This document shows positions 1-7,180 of a stretch of DNA of 21,127 nt, piece after piece; position 1 is the first letter of the stretch, and each line of letters starts with the position of its first letter. Origin of the DNA: Nitrospina sp. (GTDB lineage: Bacteria; Nitrospinota; Nitrospinia; Nitrospinales; Nitrospinaceae); contig SMVT01000037.1 in the NCBI GenBank assembly GCA_004357365.1, positions 1 through 21,127 of the forward strand, in the 5' to 3' direction. The position numbers were made by a program, and so were the translations under genes. The notes beneath the pieces were generated by a model that saw nothing but the letters and a program-made list of their open reading frames with translations, was not told the DNA's origin and ran no database searches.

Positions 1-169
1 CATGTCCTTTATAGCCATGCCCTTTATAGCCATGCCCCTGGTGGTGGACGACACAGCCGGACATAAAAACGCTCAGTGCAAATATCAAGCTAATCCCCAG
101 GCAGCAGGCCGGGGCGAGAGATCCTTTGGGGGTGGAACGGTACGTCTTTTGGAATTTGGTAAAAAGCAT
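1..169 (-). CDS. Lipoprotein with GHGYK repeats (3' part beyond window)
   Basis: Only the first 56 codons lie in the window; the gene continues past position 1. The N-terminus has basic residues (K5, K8, R11, K15), a hydrophobic stretch at about residues 23-37, and a lipobox-like end M-S-G-C, with Cys39 as the predicted lipidated residue. A pentapeptide repeat G-H-G-Y-K starts soon after the Cys. I chose the ATG at 169 because GGAGG lies 8 nt before it; the in-frame ATG at 184 has no Shine-Dalgarno. The residues after the Cys (C-V-V-H) match those of the next lipoprotein upstream (340-1902), so the two are probably related or functionally paired. Function is unknown. A His/Gly-rich repeat could bind metal, but that is a guess. 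Confidence 0.72.
   Translation of the reverse strand, partial: MLFTKFQKTYRSTPKGSLAPACCLGISLIFALSVFMSGCVVHHQGHGYKGHGYKGH
2..37 (-). repeat. 15-bp tandem repeat coding GHGYK
   Basis: Two near-identical 15-bp units plus a partial one, differing at a single base (GGG versus GGA codon), encode the pentapeptide GHGYK in the lipoprotein that starts at 169. The array runs off the window edge, so its full copy number is unknown. Confidence 0.7.
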
Positions 170-265
170 AATTGAACCCTCCATAAAACAATAACAATGG
201 CCTGCATTGAGCCCCCCAAAAGCAATCCCATATCCTTTGATATATTAATCAAATCAATGGGTTAA

Positions 266-286
266 GCAATTCTTTTTTTGAATTGC
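266..286. other. Perfect 7-bp hairpin with a homopolymer loop
   Basis: GCAATTC (266-272) and GAATTGC (280-286) form a perfect stem around a loop of seven T on the plus strand (seven A on the minus strand). It lies in the 170-bp gap between the two lipoprotein genes, downstream of the stop at 340. No T-run follows the stem on the minus strand, so it is not a textbook intrinsic terminator. It could be an attenuator or an mRNA-stabilising 3' structure. Confidence 0.45.
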
Positions 287-339
287 CTTGAATTCCGCCG
301 GTTTAAGAGCCGCCCTGTAGATGACCCGATCCTCAAATC

Positions 340-1902
340 TCAATTGTTCACATCGATCACATCCAGAACCCTGTTGGAAACCTTTTCGACAAGAAGGACC
401 TGTTGTTGATACAGGACCCGCCGGGTATTGGGCGGAGCCGGTGGCAGTTGCGATTCCAGATTCCGGGGCAACGGTTCCGTCGGCTGGGTCACAATATCGT
501 TTTTGGCCAATAAACGGGTGGTGTTGCGTTTGGATTTCCGGGCCGACTTCCCCTTGCCCTTACCCTTGGCCGGTGAAGTGGAACCGGAATTTTGATAATA
601 ACTCTGAATAATATTTCGCTGGTTGGCGTCAAACATCGCGGGTGCCAACGAAGCAGTGGGAGTTTCCGGAGCCGCCAGGGCAGGGGCCGGTTCCTGCGGC
701 GTTACAGCGGCGGTTTGCCCGGGTGCCCGGTTCGGTTTCCCTTTTCCGGATTGGGACGGCTTGCCCGATGGTTTGGATGGACCCTTGACACGCACCGGTT
801 CCGCTTTGGCGACCTGCATGTTCTCCCGGGGTTCGGGGCTTGCCTCCACCGTCGGGAAATCCGGGTGGTCCGAAGGAACGGAAGAGGCCATGGAGTCCTG
901 TTTGAATGACCGTCCCTTGTTCGCCGGTTGCGAAAACGATTCGGAGGGCATATTTTCCTCTACCGGAGAGGCGGCAAACCGGTCTTCCGGGTTGCCCTTG
1001 GACTTCGGCCCTCCCTTATCCGGTTTTCCACCGGGTTTCATGGGAGAGGAATCCGGACGCTTCGCCTGCGGGGCATCCATCATGGACTTGCCCTTGCTCT
1101 CTTCGGGAGTATCCAGTGGGGCCGAGGTAGGAGCCTTGCCTTGGCGCGGTCCGCCTTGTGGCTCCTGATGAGTCTTTGCCTGAGACGCAGGAGACCCGTC
1201 TCCCCTAAGGGGTTTGCCTTTCTCGGCTTTATGATTCTGACCCTTGGGTGCGGGAGATTCATCTCCCCCGGAAGGTTTGCCTTTATCGGCCTTGGCGAGG
1301 ACCGAAGGATGCTCGTCTCCCTTATCGGGTTTGCCCTTATCCGCTTTATGATCCCGGCTTTTGGAAGAGGGATGTTCATCTCCCCTGAAAGGTTTGCCTT
1401 GATCGGCCTTGGCGTGGACCGAAGGGTGATGGTCTCCCTTATCGGGTTTGCCTTGGCCCATCTTGCGGTCCTGACCTTTAGACGAGGGATGGTCGTCTTC
1501 CCAATGCGGTTTGCCTTGATCGGCTTTATGACCCCGGCCATGGGAGGAAGGATGCTCGTCCTCCGTAAAGGGCTTTCCTTTGGCGACGTCATAGGCTTTG
1601 GCATGAGCAGGCGGCTGATGCGCGTGCGAAGGGTGTTGCTCCGCATAGGAAGGAATTTTTTTGACGACTTTTGGAGCCCGGTCATGGTGATGAGCGTCCG
1701 GTTGTTTGTGACGCTGGTAATTTTTATTGGGATAGGTTTTCGTTTTATGGCGTGCGTGGCGATTATCAAGGGTATGAACGACGCATCCCTGAACAATAAA
1801 ACCGGATCCAAACAGGAACAGCATGACCACCCATGCCGGATTTTTAAACGGTAAGAATTGGATGTTGCCCTCGGGCTTCAAAAGGTTTTTGTCGGAACGC
1901 AT
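340..1902 (-). CDS. Repeat-rich lipoprotein with RcnB-like C-terminal domain
   Basis: A 520-residue exported protein. Residues 23-39 are hydrophobic and end in I-V-Q-G-C40, an imperfect lipobox (Q at -2). The body is low-complexity, rich in K, G, P, D, H and S, with seven repeats at residues 108-246 (consensus ADxGKPxxGDEHPSS plus a basic tail). Residues 424-517 resemble the RcnB-type periplasmic domain: R-N-I-I-x-x-Y-Y, then a Gly/Lys-rich linker, P-L-P, Q-L-P-P-A-P-P-N, a V-L-Y-x-x-x-V-L-L-V strand, and V-L-D-V-I-D at the end. RcnB in E. coli is a periplasmic protein linked to Ni/Co homeostasis; the family match here is from memory of its pattern. The start at 1902 is preceded by AGGGAG at 9 nt. 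The function of the repeat region is unknown; His and acidic residues would allow metal or polyanion binding. Confidence 0.75.
   Translation of the reverse strand: MRSDKNLLKPEGNIQFLPFKNPAWVVMLFLFGSGFIVQGCVVHTLDNRHARHKTKTYPNKNYQRHKQPDAHHHDRAPKVVKKIPSYAEQHPSHAHQPPAHAKAYDVAKGKPFTEDEHPSSHGRGHKADQGKPHWEDDHPSSKGQDRKMGQGKPDKGDHHPSVHAKADQGKPFRGDEHPSSKSRDHKADKGKPDKGDEHPSVLAKADKGKPSGGDESPAPKGQNHKAEKGKPLRGDGSPASQAKTHQEPQGGPRQGKAPTSAPLDTPEESKGKSMMDAPQAKRPDSSPMKPGGKPDKGGPKSKGNPEDRFAASPVEENMPSESFSQPANKGRSFKQDSMASSVPSDHPDFPTVEASPEPRENMQVAKAEPVRVKGPSKPSGKPSQSGKGKPNRAPGQTAAVTPQEPAPALAAPETPTASLAPAMFDANQRNIIQSYYQNSGSTSPAKGKGKGKSARKSKRNTTRLLAKNDIVTQPTEPLPRNLESQLPPAPPNTRRVLYQQQVLLVEKVSNRVLDVIDVNN
1165..1581 (-). 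repeat. Seven-unit coding repeat array, alternating 18- and 21-residue units
   Basis: This stretch encodes residues 108-246 of the lipoprotein at 340-1902. Each unit carries G-K-P followed by an acidic-His-Pro-Ser block (for example GDEHPSS) and a basic tail. Units are about 19, 21, 18, 21, 18, 21 and 21 residues, so long and short forms partly alternate. Copies have diverged at the DNA level, so the array is fairly old. Confidence 0.8.
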
Positions 1903-2000
1903 GATTCATGACTCCCTATACTGGCTCAATCGTATTTTGGATGAACAGGTTTATTCATATAGAGTAACCCAATGTAAATCAGTGGCAAGGGTTTTCTTTA

Positions 2001-2016
2001 CAGCCTTTTAGGGCTG
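2001..2016 (-). terminator. Weak hairpin between GNAT gene and lipoprotein gene
   Basis: CAGCC (2001-2005) pairs with GGCTG (2012-2016) around a 6-nt loop, 20 bp beyond the stop of the acetyltransferase. On the minus strand it is followed by TAAAGAAAA rather than a clean T-run, so it is at best a weak terminator. Confidence 0.3.
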
Positions 2017-2035
2017 ATAAAAAGAGGGAGCAGGC

Positions 2036-2503
2036 TTAAAATTCCCGTTCATAGACGTGGTAGCCGGCGTGGGTCATCCCCAGTTTTTTATACACCGCCT
2101 GGCCCACGGCGTTATCTTCTTCCACATAAAGCCGCAGGCCGCACACCCCGGCCGCCTCATGGGCCAGGGATTCAATGTGCCGGAACAGCCGGGTGAAGAT
2201 GCCCTGCCGGCGGTGGTCGGGATGAACGTAGACGCTTTGAATCCACCACAAATCCCCGTTGCGCCAATCGCTCCATTCGTAGGTGACCATGGCCTGTCCC
2301 ACCACTTGGTCCCCGGATTCCGCAACAAAATAACGGCACTTGTCCGGTTGGCGCAATCCCTGGGCCACACCCCGGCTCACGGTTTCGGAATCCAACTCTT
2401 TGTCCTCGGTTTCCAGGGCCATGCGCCGGTTGTATTCCGCCAGGACCGGGGCGTCTTCCGGACGGCCTTCCCGGATGCGAATAGGGTGGGATGCTTGGGT
2501 CAT
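2036..2503 (-). CDS. GNAT-family N-acetyltransferase
   Basis: At 155 residues this is a complete single-domain GNAT enzyme, which transfers acetyl from acetyl-CoA to an amine. The core is clear: a beta4 strand W-W-I-Q-S-V-Y-V-H-P (86-95) leading into R-R-Q-G-I-F (98-103), the pyrophosphate-binding loop, and a late C-terminal motif N-A-V-G-Q-A-V-Y-K-K-L-G-M (131-143). The last residue of the RxxGxG/A motif is Phe instead of Gly/Ala, which is tolerated in some members. The ATG overlaps the stop of the upstream flavoreductase by 4 bp (ATGA), so the two are translationally coupled and it is the last gene of the rocD operon. The substrate cannot be told from sequence. Confidence 0.9.
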   Translation of the reverse strand: MTQASHPIRIREGRPEDAPVLAEYNRRMALETEDKELDSETVSRGVAQGLRQPDKCRYFVAESGDQVVGQAMVTYEWSDWRNGDLWWIQSVYVHPDHRRQGIFTRLFRHIESLAHEAAGVCGLRLYVEEDNAVGQAVYKKLGMTHAGYHVYEREF

Positions 2504-3027
2504 GAAGAGTGGTTCAATTGACGGGCGAGGTTGTTGACCATTTCCCGAATCTTGGAATTGGTTTTTTCGCTGACCAGGGTTTGACCTTCGTAATCTTCGT
2601 AACTGCTGAACACGACAGGTTGCACGGTGGTGACATGTGACTCAAAGGCCAGGATTTGACTCAAATCCGCCGAGGCCATGTAGGACCCCTTGCCGCCGGC
2701 GTTGCACAGAATCCCCGCGATTTTTTTCTCCATCGCGCCGCTGATGATATCGATAAAATTTTTCAGCGGACCGGAAACGGAATAACAGTACACGGGCATG
2801 CCCATGACGAAAGCCGGGGCTTCGTCGATGGCCCGATACGCCTGTTGCATGTCGGGGTGATACTCCTTAAGGGAACGGCCGTCGCAGAATTCCATATGAA
2901 GGTTTCTGAGGTCCAGCACGCTCACCTCCAGGCCGGCGCGCTTCAATTCCTCTTCCGCATGTTGGATCAAAACCGCTGTCCGCGAATCTTTGTTGAGACT
3001 TCCTTGGATGAGGATCACCTGAGACAT
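2500..3027 (-). CDS. NAD(P)H-dependent FMN reductase-like flavoprotein
   Basis: 175 residues with a flavodoxin-like fold. The FMN phosphate loop is G9-S-L-N-K-D-S-R-T (9-17) after a hydrophobic beta1 strand. The second flavin contact region is M-P-V-Y-x-Y-S-V-S-G-P-L-K-N-F-I-D (77-93), typical of the NADPH-dependent FMN reductase/SsuE-like family. The G-G-K-G-S stretch in the middle matches the third flavin loop. Such enzymes reduce free or bound flavin, or quinones and azo compounds, using NAD(P)H; the actual acceptor is unknown. The gene lies 25 bp after rocD and overlaps the GNAT gene by 4 bp. AAGGA lies 11 nt before the ATG, a rather long spacing. Confidence 0.88.
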   Translation of the reverse strand: MSQVILIQGSLNKDSRTAVLIQHAEEELKRAGLEVSVLDLRNLHMEFCDGRSLKEYHPDMQQAYRAIDEAPAFVMGMPVYCYSVSGPLKNFIDIISGAMEKKIAGILCNAGGKGSYMASADLSQILAFESHVTTVQPVVFSSYEDYEGQTLVSEKTNSKIREMVNNLARQLNHSS

Positions 3028-3052
3028 GGTCGACGCATTCCTTGGATGAGGG

Positions 3053-4276
3053 TTAGGGGGCGGTCAGGACATCCTGCAGGCGTTCCAGGGCCCAGTCGAT
3101 GTCCGGTTTGCGGATGACCAAGGGCGGCGCGATGCGTAGCACGTGCTCGTGGGTTTCCTTGCACAACAGGCCTTTGGTCTGCAGGGCTTCGCAGAAACGC
3201 CGCGCGCCCCCCGCTTCGGGATGCAGTTCGATGCCGATCAGCAATCCCTTGCCGCGGATTTCCCGAATATGGGGAGACCGGATTTCCCGCAATTGATCCA
3301 TCATGTAGGAGCCGAGTTCCGCGGAATTTTCGATCAGTTTTTCTTCCACCAACACTTTTAACGCCTCCCGCGCCACCGCACAGGCCAGCGGGTTGCCGCC
3401 GAACGTGCTTCCGTGGTCGCCCGGTTTGAATACGCCCAGCACTTCCTTGTTGGACAGCACGGCGGAAACCGGATAATAGCCGCCGGACAGGGCTTTGCCG
3501 ACGAGGGTCAGATCCGATTCAATGCCGTCGTGCTCTTCGGCAAACAGTTTGCCGGTGCGTCCCAGCCCGGTCTGGATTTCGTCGAGGATCAGGATGACGT
3601 TTTGGTCGGTGCACAGGCGGCGCACCTCTTTCAGATATCCGGCGGGCGGAACGATCACCCCGCCTTCGCCCTGGATGGGTTCCACCAGAAAACCGACGGT
3701 ATTGGGGGTGATGGCCTGGGCCAGCGCCTCGGCATCGCCAAATGGGATGATTTTGAAGCCGGGAGTGAACGGCGCATATCCTTCCTTATACTGCTCTTCC
3801 GTGCTGAAGCCGACAATAGTCAGTGTCCGGCCGTGAAAATTATTGGCGCAGACGATGATTTCCGCCTGGCCCTCGGGAACCTGTTTGACCTTATAACCCC
3901 ATTTGCGGACGGCTTTGATGGCCGACTCCACCGCCTCGGCGCCGCTGTTCATCGGCAATACGGAATGAGACCGGGTGAGCTCGCAGATTTCCTTGTAAAA
4001 CGGTCCCAGCTGGTCGTTGCGGAAAGCCCGCGAAACCAGGGTCAGTTTCCCGGCCTGCTCGTTCAGGACCTTGAGGATACGGGGATGGCAATGGCCCTGG
4101 TTGACCGCTGAATAGGCGGACAGGCAATCGAGGTACTTCTGGCCCTTTACGTCCCAGACCCAGATGCCCTTCCCACGGCACAGAACCACGTCTAACGGCT
4201 TGTAGTTATTGGCTCCGAACTGACTTTCAAGATCGATATAATGCTGTGTTTTCATATCGCCCAAAGGAGGATTCAT
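3053..4276 (-). CDS. rocD: Ornithine--oxo-acid aminotransferase
   Basis: A 407-residue class-III PLP aminotransferase, full length for the family. It moves the delta-amino group of ornithine to 2-oxoglutarate, giving glutamate semialdehyde, and so connects arginine/ornithine and proline/glutamate metabolism. The N-terminus Y-I-D-L-E-S-Q-F-G-A-N-N-Y-K-P-L-D-V-V-L is characteristic of ornithine aminotransferases. Later come N-F-H-G-R-T (146-151), E-P-I-Q-G-E-G-G (199-206), the PLP-contact motif D-E-I-Q-T-G (232-237) and the Schiff-base lysine K261 in L-V-G-K-A-L-S-G-G. The start at 4276 has AAGG 9 nt upstream; an internal ATG at 4255 has no better site. It is the first gene of a three-gene minus-strand operon. 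Acetylornithine aminotransferase is the main alternative. Confidence 0.92.
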   Translation of the reverse strand: MNPPLGDMKTQHYIDLESQFGANNYKPLDVVLCRGKGIWVWDVKGQKYLDCLSAYSAVNQGHCHPRILKVLNEQAGKLTLVSRAFRNDQLGPFYKEICELTRSHSVLPMNSGAEAVESAIKAVRKWGYKVKQVPEGQAEIIVCANNFHGRTLTIVGFSTEEQYKEGYAPFTPGFKIIPFGDAEALAQAITPNTVGFLVEPIQGEGGVIVPPAGYLKEVRRLCTDQNVILILDEIQTGLGRTGKLFAEEHDGIESDLTLVGKALSGGYYPVSAVLSNKEVLGVFKPGDHGSTFGGNPLACAVAREALKVLVEEKLIENSAELGSYMMDQLREIRSPHIREIRGKGLLIGIELHPEAGGARRFCEALQTKGLLCKETHEHVLRIAPPLVIRKPDIDWALERLQDVLTAP

Positions 4277-4301
4277 GTGGAAATGCCTTGACCTGCTGTC
4301 T

Positions 4302-4307
4302 ATTATA
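4302..4307 (-). promoter_or_regulatory. Possible -10 box of the rocD operon
   Basis: On the minus strand TATAAT (4307-4302) lies 25 bp before the rocD start codon. No good -35 box is found 16-18 bp further upstream, so this is a candidate only. Confidence 0.35.
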
Positions 4308-4383
4308 AACCCATCCAGGACAAGGGTCCGGCTTCTTTCAGGAGAGCGGAATTCAAAGGATTAGGCCTTAAAATACAATCAAA

Positions 4384-4411
4384 TTGATATTTCAATCGAT
4401 TATAGTATAAT
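4384..4411 (+). promoter_or_regulatory. Sigma70-type promoter of the PCP_red-Cld gene
   Basis: TTGATA (4384-4389), a 16-bp spacer, then a perfect TATAAT (4406-4411), placing the transcript start near 4418 with a leader of about 33 nt. The boxes match 5/6 and 6/6 to consensus, so strong constitutive transcription is expected. Confidence 0.75.
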
Positions 4412-4450
4412 CGGGCTTCACCTTATCAACCTAATTTAAAGAGACTTTCC

Positions 4451-5413
4451 ATGGCGATTGATGACAAAGAACTGGATGAATTGATGCCCGCCACCGAGTT
4501 GAACTGGACGGAGAACGCCAGGGCCCGGATGCTGAATGTTCCCTTTTTCGTCCGTAAGAGTGTGGTCCGGGGAATCGAACAGTACGCCAAGGATAAGAGT
4601 ATCGAAGTGATAGACGATGACGTGGTTTCCCGCGCCCGTCAGGAACGCGAAGGGGCCGCCATCGCCGATGCGCGGGCCAAAAGACAGGCGAAAGAACAAA
4701 CCGCAACCGGGGAAGAAAAACAGGTGCCCCGCCAGTTCGTGAACTTTTCCTTTTTCAAACTGGATCCGGCGTTCCGCCGTCTGCCGCAGGAGGAAATCGA
4801 CCAGGGCAAAAAGGAATTCATGGAAGTGCTGGAAGAATACGACAACCGGGATGACGTTATCTTGCTCAGCTACACCCTCATGGGCATCCGCGCCGACGCG
4901 GAAATCATGTTCTGGCGGGTTTCCCACCGGATGGCAAATTTTCAGGAGATGACCACCCGGATGTACCGCACCGGCCTGGGCAAATACCTCATACAGACGT
5001 ACTCGTATTTTTCACAGACCAAAAGATCCATGTACATGGATATCTTTAATCCGGAGCATGAAGAAGACCGGACGCACATCATCCCCGGAAAAGCCAAATA
5101 CCTGTTCATCTATCCCTTCACCAAGAAACGGGAGTGGTACCAGCTCACCAAATTCGCGCGGCAGGGCATCATGGACGAACATATTTACATTGGCAACAAA
5201 TACCCGTCCGTCAAACTGAACACGACCTATTCCTTCGGCATCGACGATTACGAATTTGTGGTTGCATTCGAAACCGATTACCCTGACGATTTCGTGGATC
5301 TGGTCATGGACCTCAGGGAAACCGAGGGCAGCCATTTCACGCTGGAAGACACCCCGATTTTCACCTGCACCGCCATGTCCCTGGAAGACGCAGTCAACAG
5401 TCTCGGCATTTAA
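4451..5413 (+). CDS. PCP_red domain fused to chlorite dismutase/HemQ-like haem domain
   Basis: 320 residues in two parts. Residues 18-63 (W19...A23...L28-N-V-P-F-F-V-R35...E43...A46...V58...A62-R63) match the PCP_red domain known from the C-terminus of protochlorophyllide reductase subunit B. After a charged linker (64-93), residues 94-318 look like the chlorite dismutase/coproheme decarboxylase (HemQ) family: Y221-P-F-x-K-K-R, the proximal haem ligand H244 in M-D-E-H-x-x-x-G-N-K-Y, and S-F-G-I-D-D-Y-E-F (261-269). The Arg that chlorite dismutases use on the distal side, and the Gln of Firmicute HemQ, both seem absent; the place aligns with L256 or N257. True chlorite dismutation is therefore unlikely; a tetrapyrrole-related role is inferred. 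No signal peptide, so cytoplasmic. GAG lies 7 nt before the ATG. It has its own promoter and terminator and is divergent from rocD. Confidence 0.85.
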   Translation: MAIDDKELDELMPATELNWTENARARMLNVPFFVRKSVVRGIEQYAKDKSIEVIDDDVVSRARQEREGAAIADARAKRQAKEQTATGEEKQVPRQFVNFSFFKLDPAFRRLPQEEIDQGKKEFMEVLEEYDNRDDVILLSYTLMGIRADAEIMFWRVSHRMANFQEMTTRMYRTGLGKYLIQTYSYFSQTKRSMYMDIFNPEHEEDRTHIIPGKAKYLFIYPFTKKREWYQLTKFARQGIMDEHIYIGNKYPSVKLNTTYSFGIDDYEFVVAFETDYPDDFVDLVMDLRETEGSHFTLEDTPIFTCTAMSLEDAVNSLGI

Positions 5414-5444
5414 TCGAACTTCGACAGGTTAAAAGAAATAATCC

Positions 5445-5472
5445 GCCGTCCTTCGGGACGGCTTTTTCTTTA
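5445..5472 (+). terminator. Strong intrinsic terminator after the PCP_red-Cld gene
   Basis: A perfect 7-bp stem GCCGTCC/GGACGGC with the very stable TTCG loop is followed at once by TTTTTCTTT. It sits 31 bp after the stop codon at 5413. The minus-strand gene ending at 5483 could also use the hairpin, though no clean T-run follows in that direction. Confidence 0.93.
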
Positions 5473-5482
5473 GGGTGGGGGG

Positions 5483-6160
5483 CTATCGTTCAGCCAGCAG
5501 TTGGCCGTATTCCCAGTGGCCGGCGTAGACCTGGCCGCCCGCCACGATGTGAACGCCTTCGCCGTGCGGCAAATCGTTTTCAAGCTGGCCGATGTAACGG
5601 TCGCCATTGGCGTAGATATAGGTTCCTTTGCCATTCATGGCATCCTCCTGGAAATCACCGGAATAGGAATCCCCGTTGGCGAACACCATTTTTCCCTGCC
5701 CGTCGGCCTTGCCGTATTGGAACTGGCCCGTGTATTTGTCTCCATTCACGGCTGTATGGATCCCCATGCCGTGAGGCACACCATTGCTGATCTGTCCCTC
5801 ATACAAGTCGCCGTTGGGCCACCTACGGGTGAAGAACCCGTGGGCTTCCTCGGACTCCACAGTGGAGGAATGGGGTTTCTTCTCGGTGTCCGGCTCCGCC
5901 GTAGAAAAGGGCCGTTGGGAAGATCCGACGGGTTGCTCGTCCGAAAATTTGGTTTTCGAACGGTTCCCGTAAATCTTCTCCAGGAACCGGTAGGCTTCTC
6001 CGATTTTATTGAAACGCGCATGGGCTTTTTTTTGCAGTTTAGGTGCATCAGAGGGAAACCGGTCGGGGTGCCAGAGCTTGGCTTCGGATTTGTAGGCGCG
6101 TTTGATTTCCTTCCACGACGCGCCCCGCGACAGTTTTAAAATGTCAAAATACTTCTTCAT
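5483..6160 (-). CDS. J-domain protein with five MORN repeats
   Basis: 225 residues. Residues 1-65 form a J-domain with the invariant H31-P-D33 motif that stimulates Hsp70/DnaK ATPase; helix II is the basic stretch I-K-R-A-Y-K and helix III follows. A Ser/Pro/Glu-rich linker (66-108) leads to five 23-residue MORN repeats at about 110-222, each of the form N-G-D-x-Y-x-G-x-(F/W/I)...G-x-G. MORN repeats make an extended beta-hairpin ladder that in other proteins contacts membranes or proteins. There is no G/F region or zinc domain, so this is a type III (specialised) J-protein that probably recruits DnaK to a particular client or place. AAAGG lies 5-6 nt before the ATG. It is 115 bp downstream of accD and may be read from the same transcript. 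Confidence 0.88.
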   Translation of the reverse strand: MKKYFDILKLSRGASWKEIKRAYKSEAKLWHPDRFPSDAPKLQKKAHARFNKIGEAYRFLEKIYGNRSKTKFSDEQPVGSSQRPFSTAEPDTEKKPHSSTVESEEAHGFFTRRWPNGDLYEGQISNGVPHGMGIHTAVNGDKYTGQFQYGKADGQGKMVFANGDSYSGDFQEDAMNGKGTYIYANGDRYIGQLENDLPHGEGVHIVAGGQVYAGHWEYGQLLAER

Positions 6161-6275
6161 GATGCCTTTCAGGACAGTCCAACATTCCGAATAGACTGGG
6201 ATTTAAAGTCAATTCTACCATTTTAGGGGAAATGTCAAAGGAAGATATGAGATTTTAGAAAAAGAGGGTGGGCGA

Positions 6276-7145
6276 TTATTCCTTGTCTGCTTGGAGGATG
6301 GGGGTATTTCGCATGTGGCTCAACAAATGATCCAGCCGGTTGCGCAAATCTTTGCGGTGGACCACCTGGTCGATCAGCCCGTGCTCCAGGAGAAATTCGG
6401 CGCGTTGAAAGCCTTCGGGCAGTTTCTGGCGGATGGTCTGCTCAATAACGCGCGGGCCGGCAAACCCGATCAGAGCCCCCGGTTCGGCGATAAGGACATC
6501 CCCGAGAAACGCGAAACTGGCGGACACCCCGCCGGTGGTGGGGTCGGCCAATATGGAAATGTAAGGCAGTTGATGTTCCGCCAGGCGTTTCAGGGCGGCG
6601 GCGGTTTTCGCCATCTGCATGAGGGAGAGAATGCCCTCCTGCATGCGCGCGCCGCCGGAACAACTCACGATGATCAGGGCTCGGTCCTTTTTGATGGCGC
6701 GTTCGATGGCGCGGGTGATTTTCTCGCCCACCACCGAACCCATACTGCCCCCCAGGAAGAAGAAATCGAACACGCACAACTCCACTTCGTGATCGCCGAT
6801 GGTGGCGGTGCCACAGACGATGGAATCGGTGCTGCCTCCCGCCTTGATGGAACTTTTAATACGGTCCTTGTAGCGTTTCTTGTCCTTGAATTTGATCGGG
6901 TCGGAGGACGTCAGGTTGTGGTCGTGTTCTTCAAACGAATCGGCAGGGACCAGCAGTCGGATGCGGTCGACCGCGGTCATACGGAAATGGTGGTCGCATT
7001 TCGGGCACAGGTGGGCGTTTTCGACCAGTTCGCTTTCGAGGATCTGTTCCTTGCACTTTTTGCATTCGATCCATTTTTCTTTAGCAGGCTTCGGAATTTT
7101 TTTTCCGATGCCGGCGCGCTTGATGATGCGTTCCAACCAGGACAT
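6276..7145 (-). CDS. accD: Acetyl-CoA carboxylase, carboxyltransferase subunit beta
   Basis: 289 residues, close to the roughly 300 usual for AccD. With AccA it transfers the carboxyl group from biotin-BCCP to acetyl-CoA, making malonyl-CoA, the committed step of fatty acid synthesis. The N-terminal zinc ribbon is present: C28-x2-C31 and C47-x2-C50, preceded by W-I-E. The carboxyltransferase core has S-C-S-G-G-A-R-M-Q-E-G (oxyanion-hole glycines) and D-P-T-T-G-G-V-S-A-S-F-A, both hallmarks of AccD. GGAAGG lies 8 nt before the ATG. It is 35 bp downstream of pssA and the gap holds no terminator, so it is likely the fifth gene of the ilvN-ilvC-psd-pssA unit, bringing fatty acid supply next to phospholipid synthesis. 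Confidence 0.95.
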   Translation of the reverse strand: MSWLERIIKRAGIGKKIPKPAKEKWIECKKCKEQILESELVENAHLCPKCDHHFRMTAVDRIRLLVPADSFEEHDHNLTSSDPIKFKDKKRYKDRIKSSIKAGGSTDSIVCGTATIGDHEVELCVFDFFFLGGSMGSVVGEKITRAIERAIKKDRALIIVSCSGGARMQEGILSLMQMAKTAAALKRLAEHQLPYISILADPTTGGVSASFAFLGDVLIAEPGALIGFAGPRVIEQTIRQKLPEGFQRAEFLLEHGLIDQVVHRKDLRNRLDHLLSHMRNTPILQADKE

Positions 7146-7180
7146 GATTCAGACCTTCCAATGCGATGCCCTATGGGCTT

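Noticed and set aside
1165..1581. CRISPR-like regular repeats
   Set aside because: Repeats are degenerate, in frame, and without unique spacers; they encode a protein repeat.
928..1854. Long plus-strand frame (308 codons) opposite the repeat lipoprotein
   Set aside because: It is antisense to the repeat array, its own periodicity comes from that array, and it has no ribosome site; the minus-strand product has a lipobox and a recognisable C-terminus.
4451..5413. Calling the gene a true chlorite dismutase
   Set aside because: The distal Arg needed for chlorite chemistry is not seen at the expected place, and the PCP_red fusion is not part of characterised chlorite dismutases.
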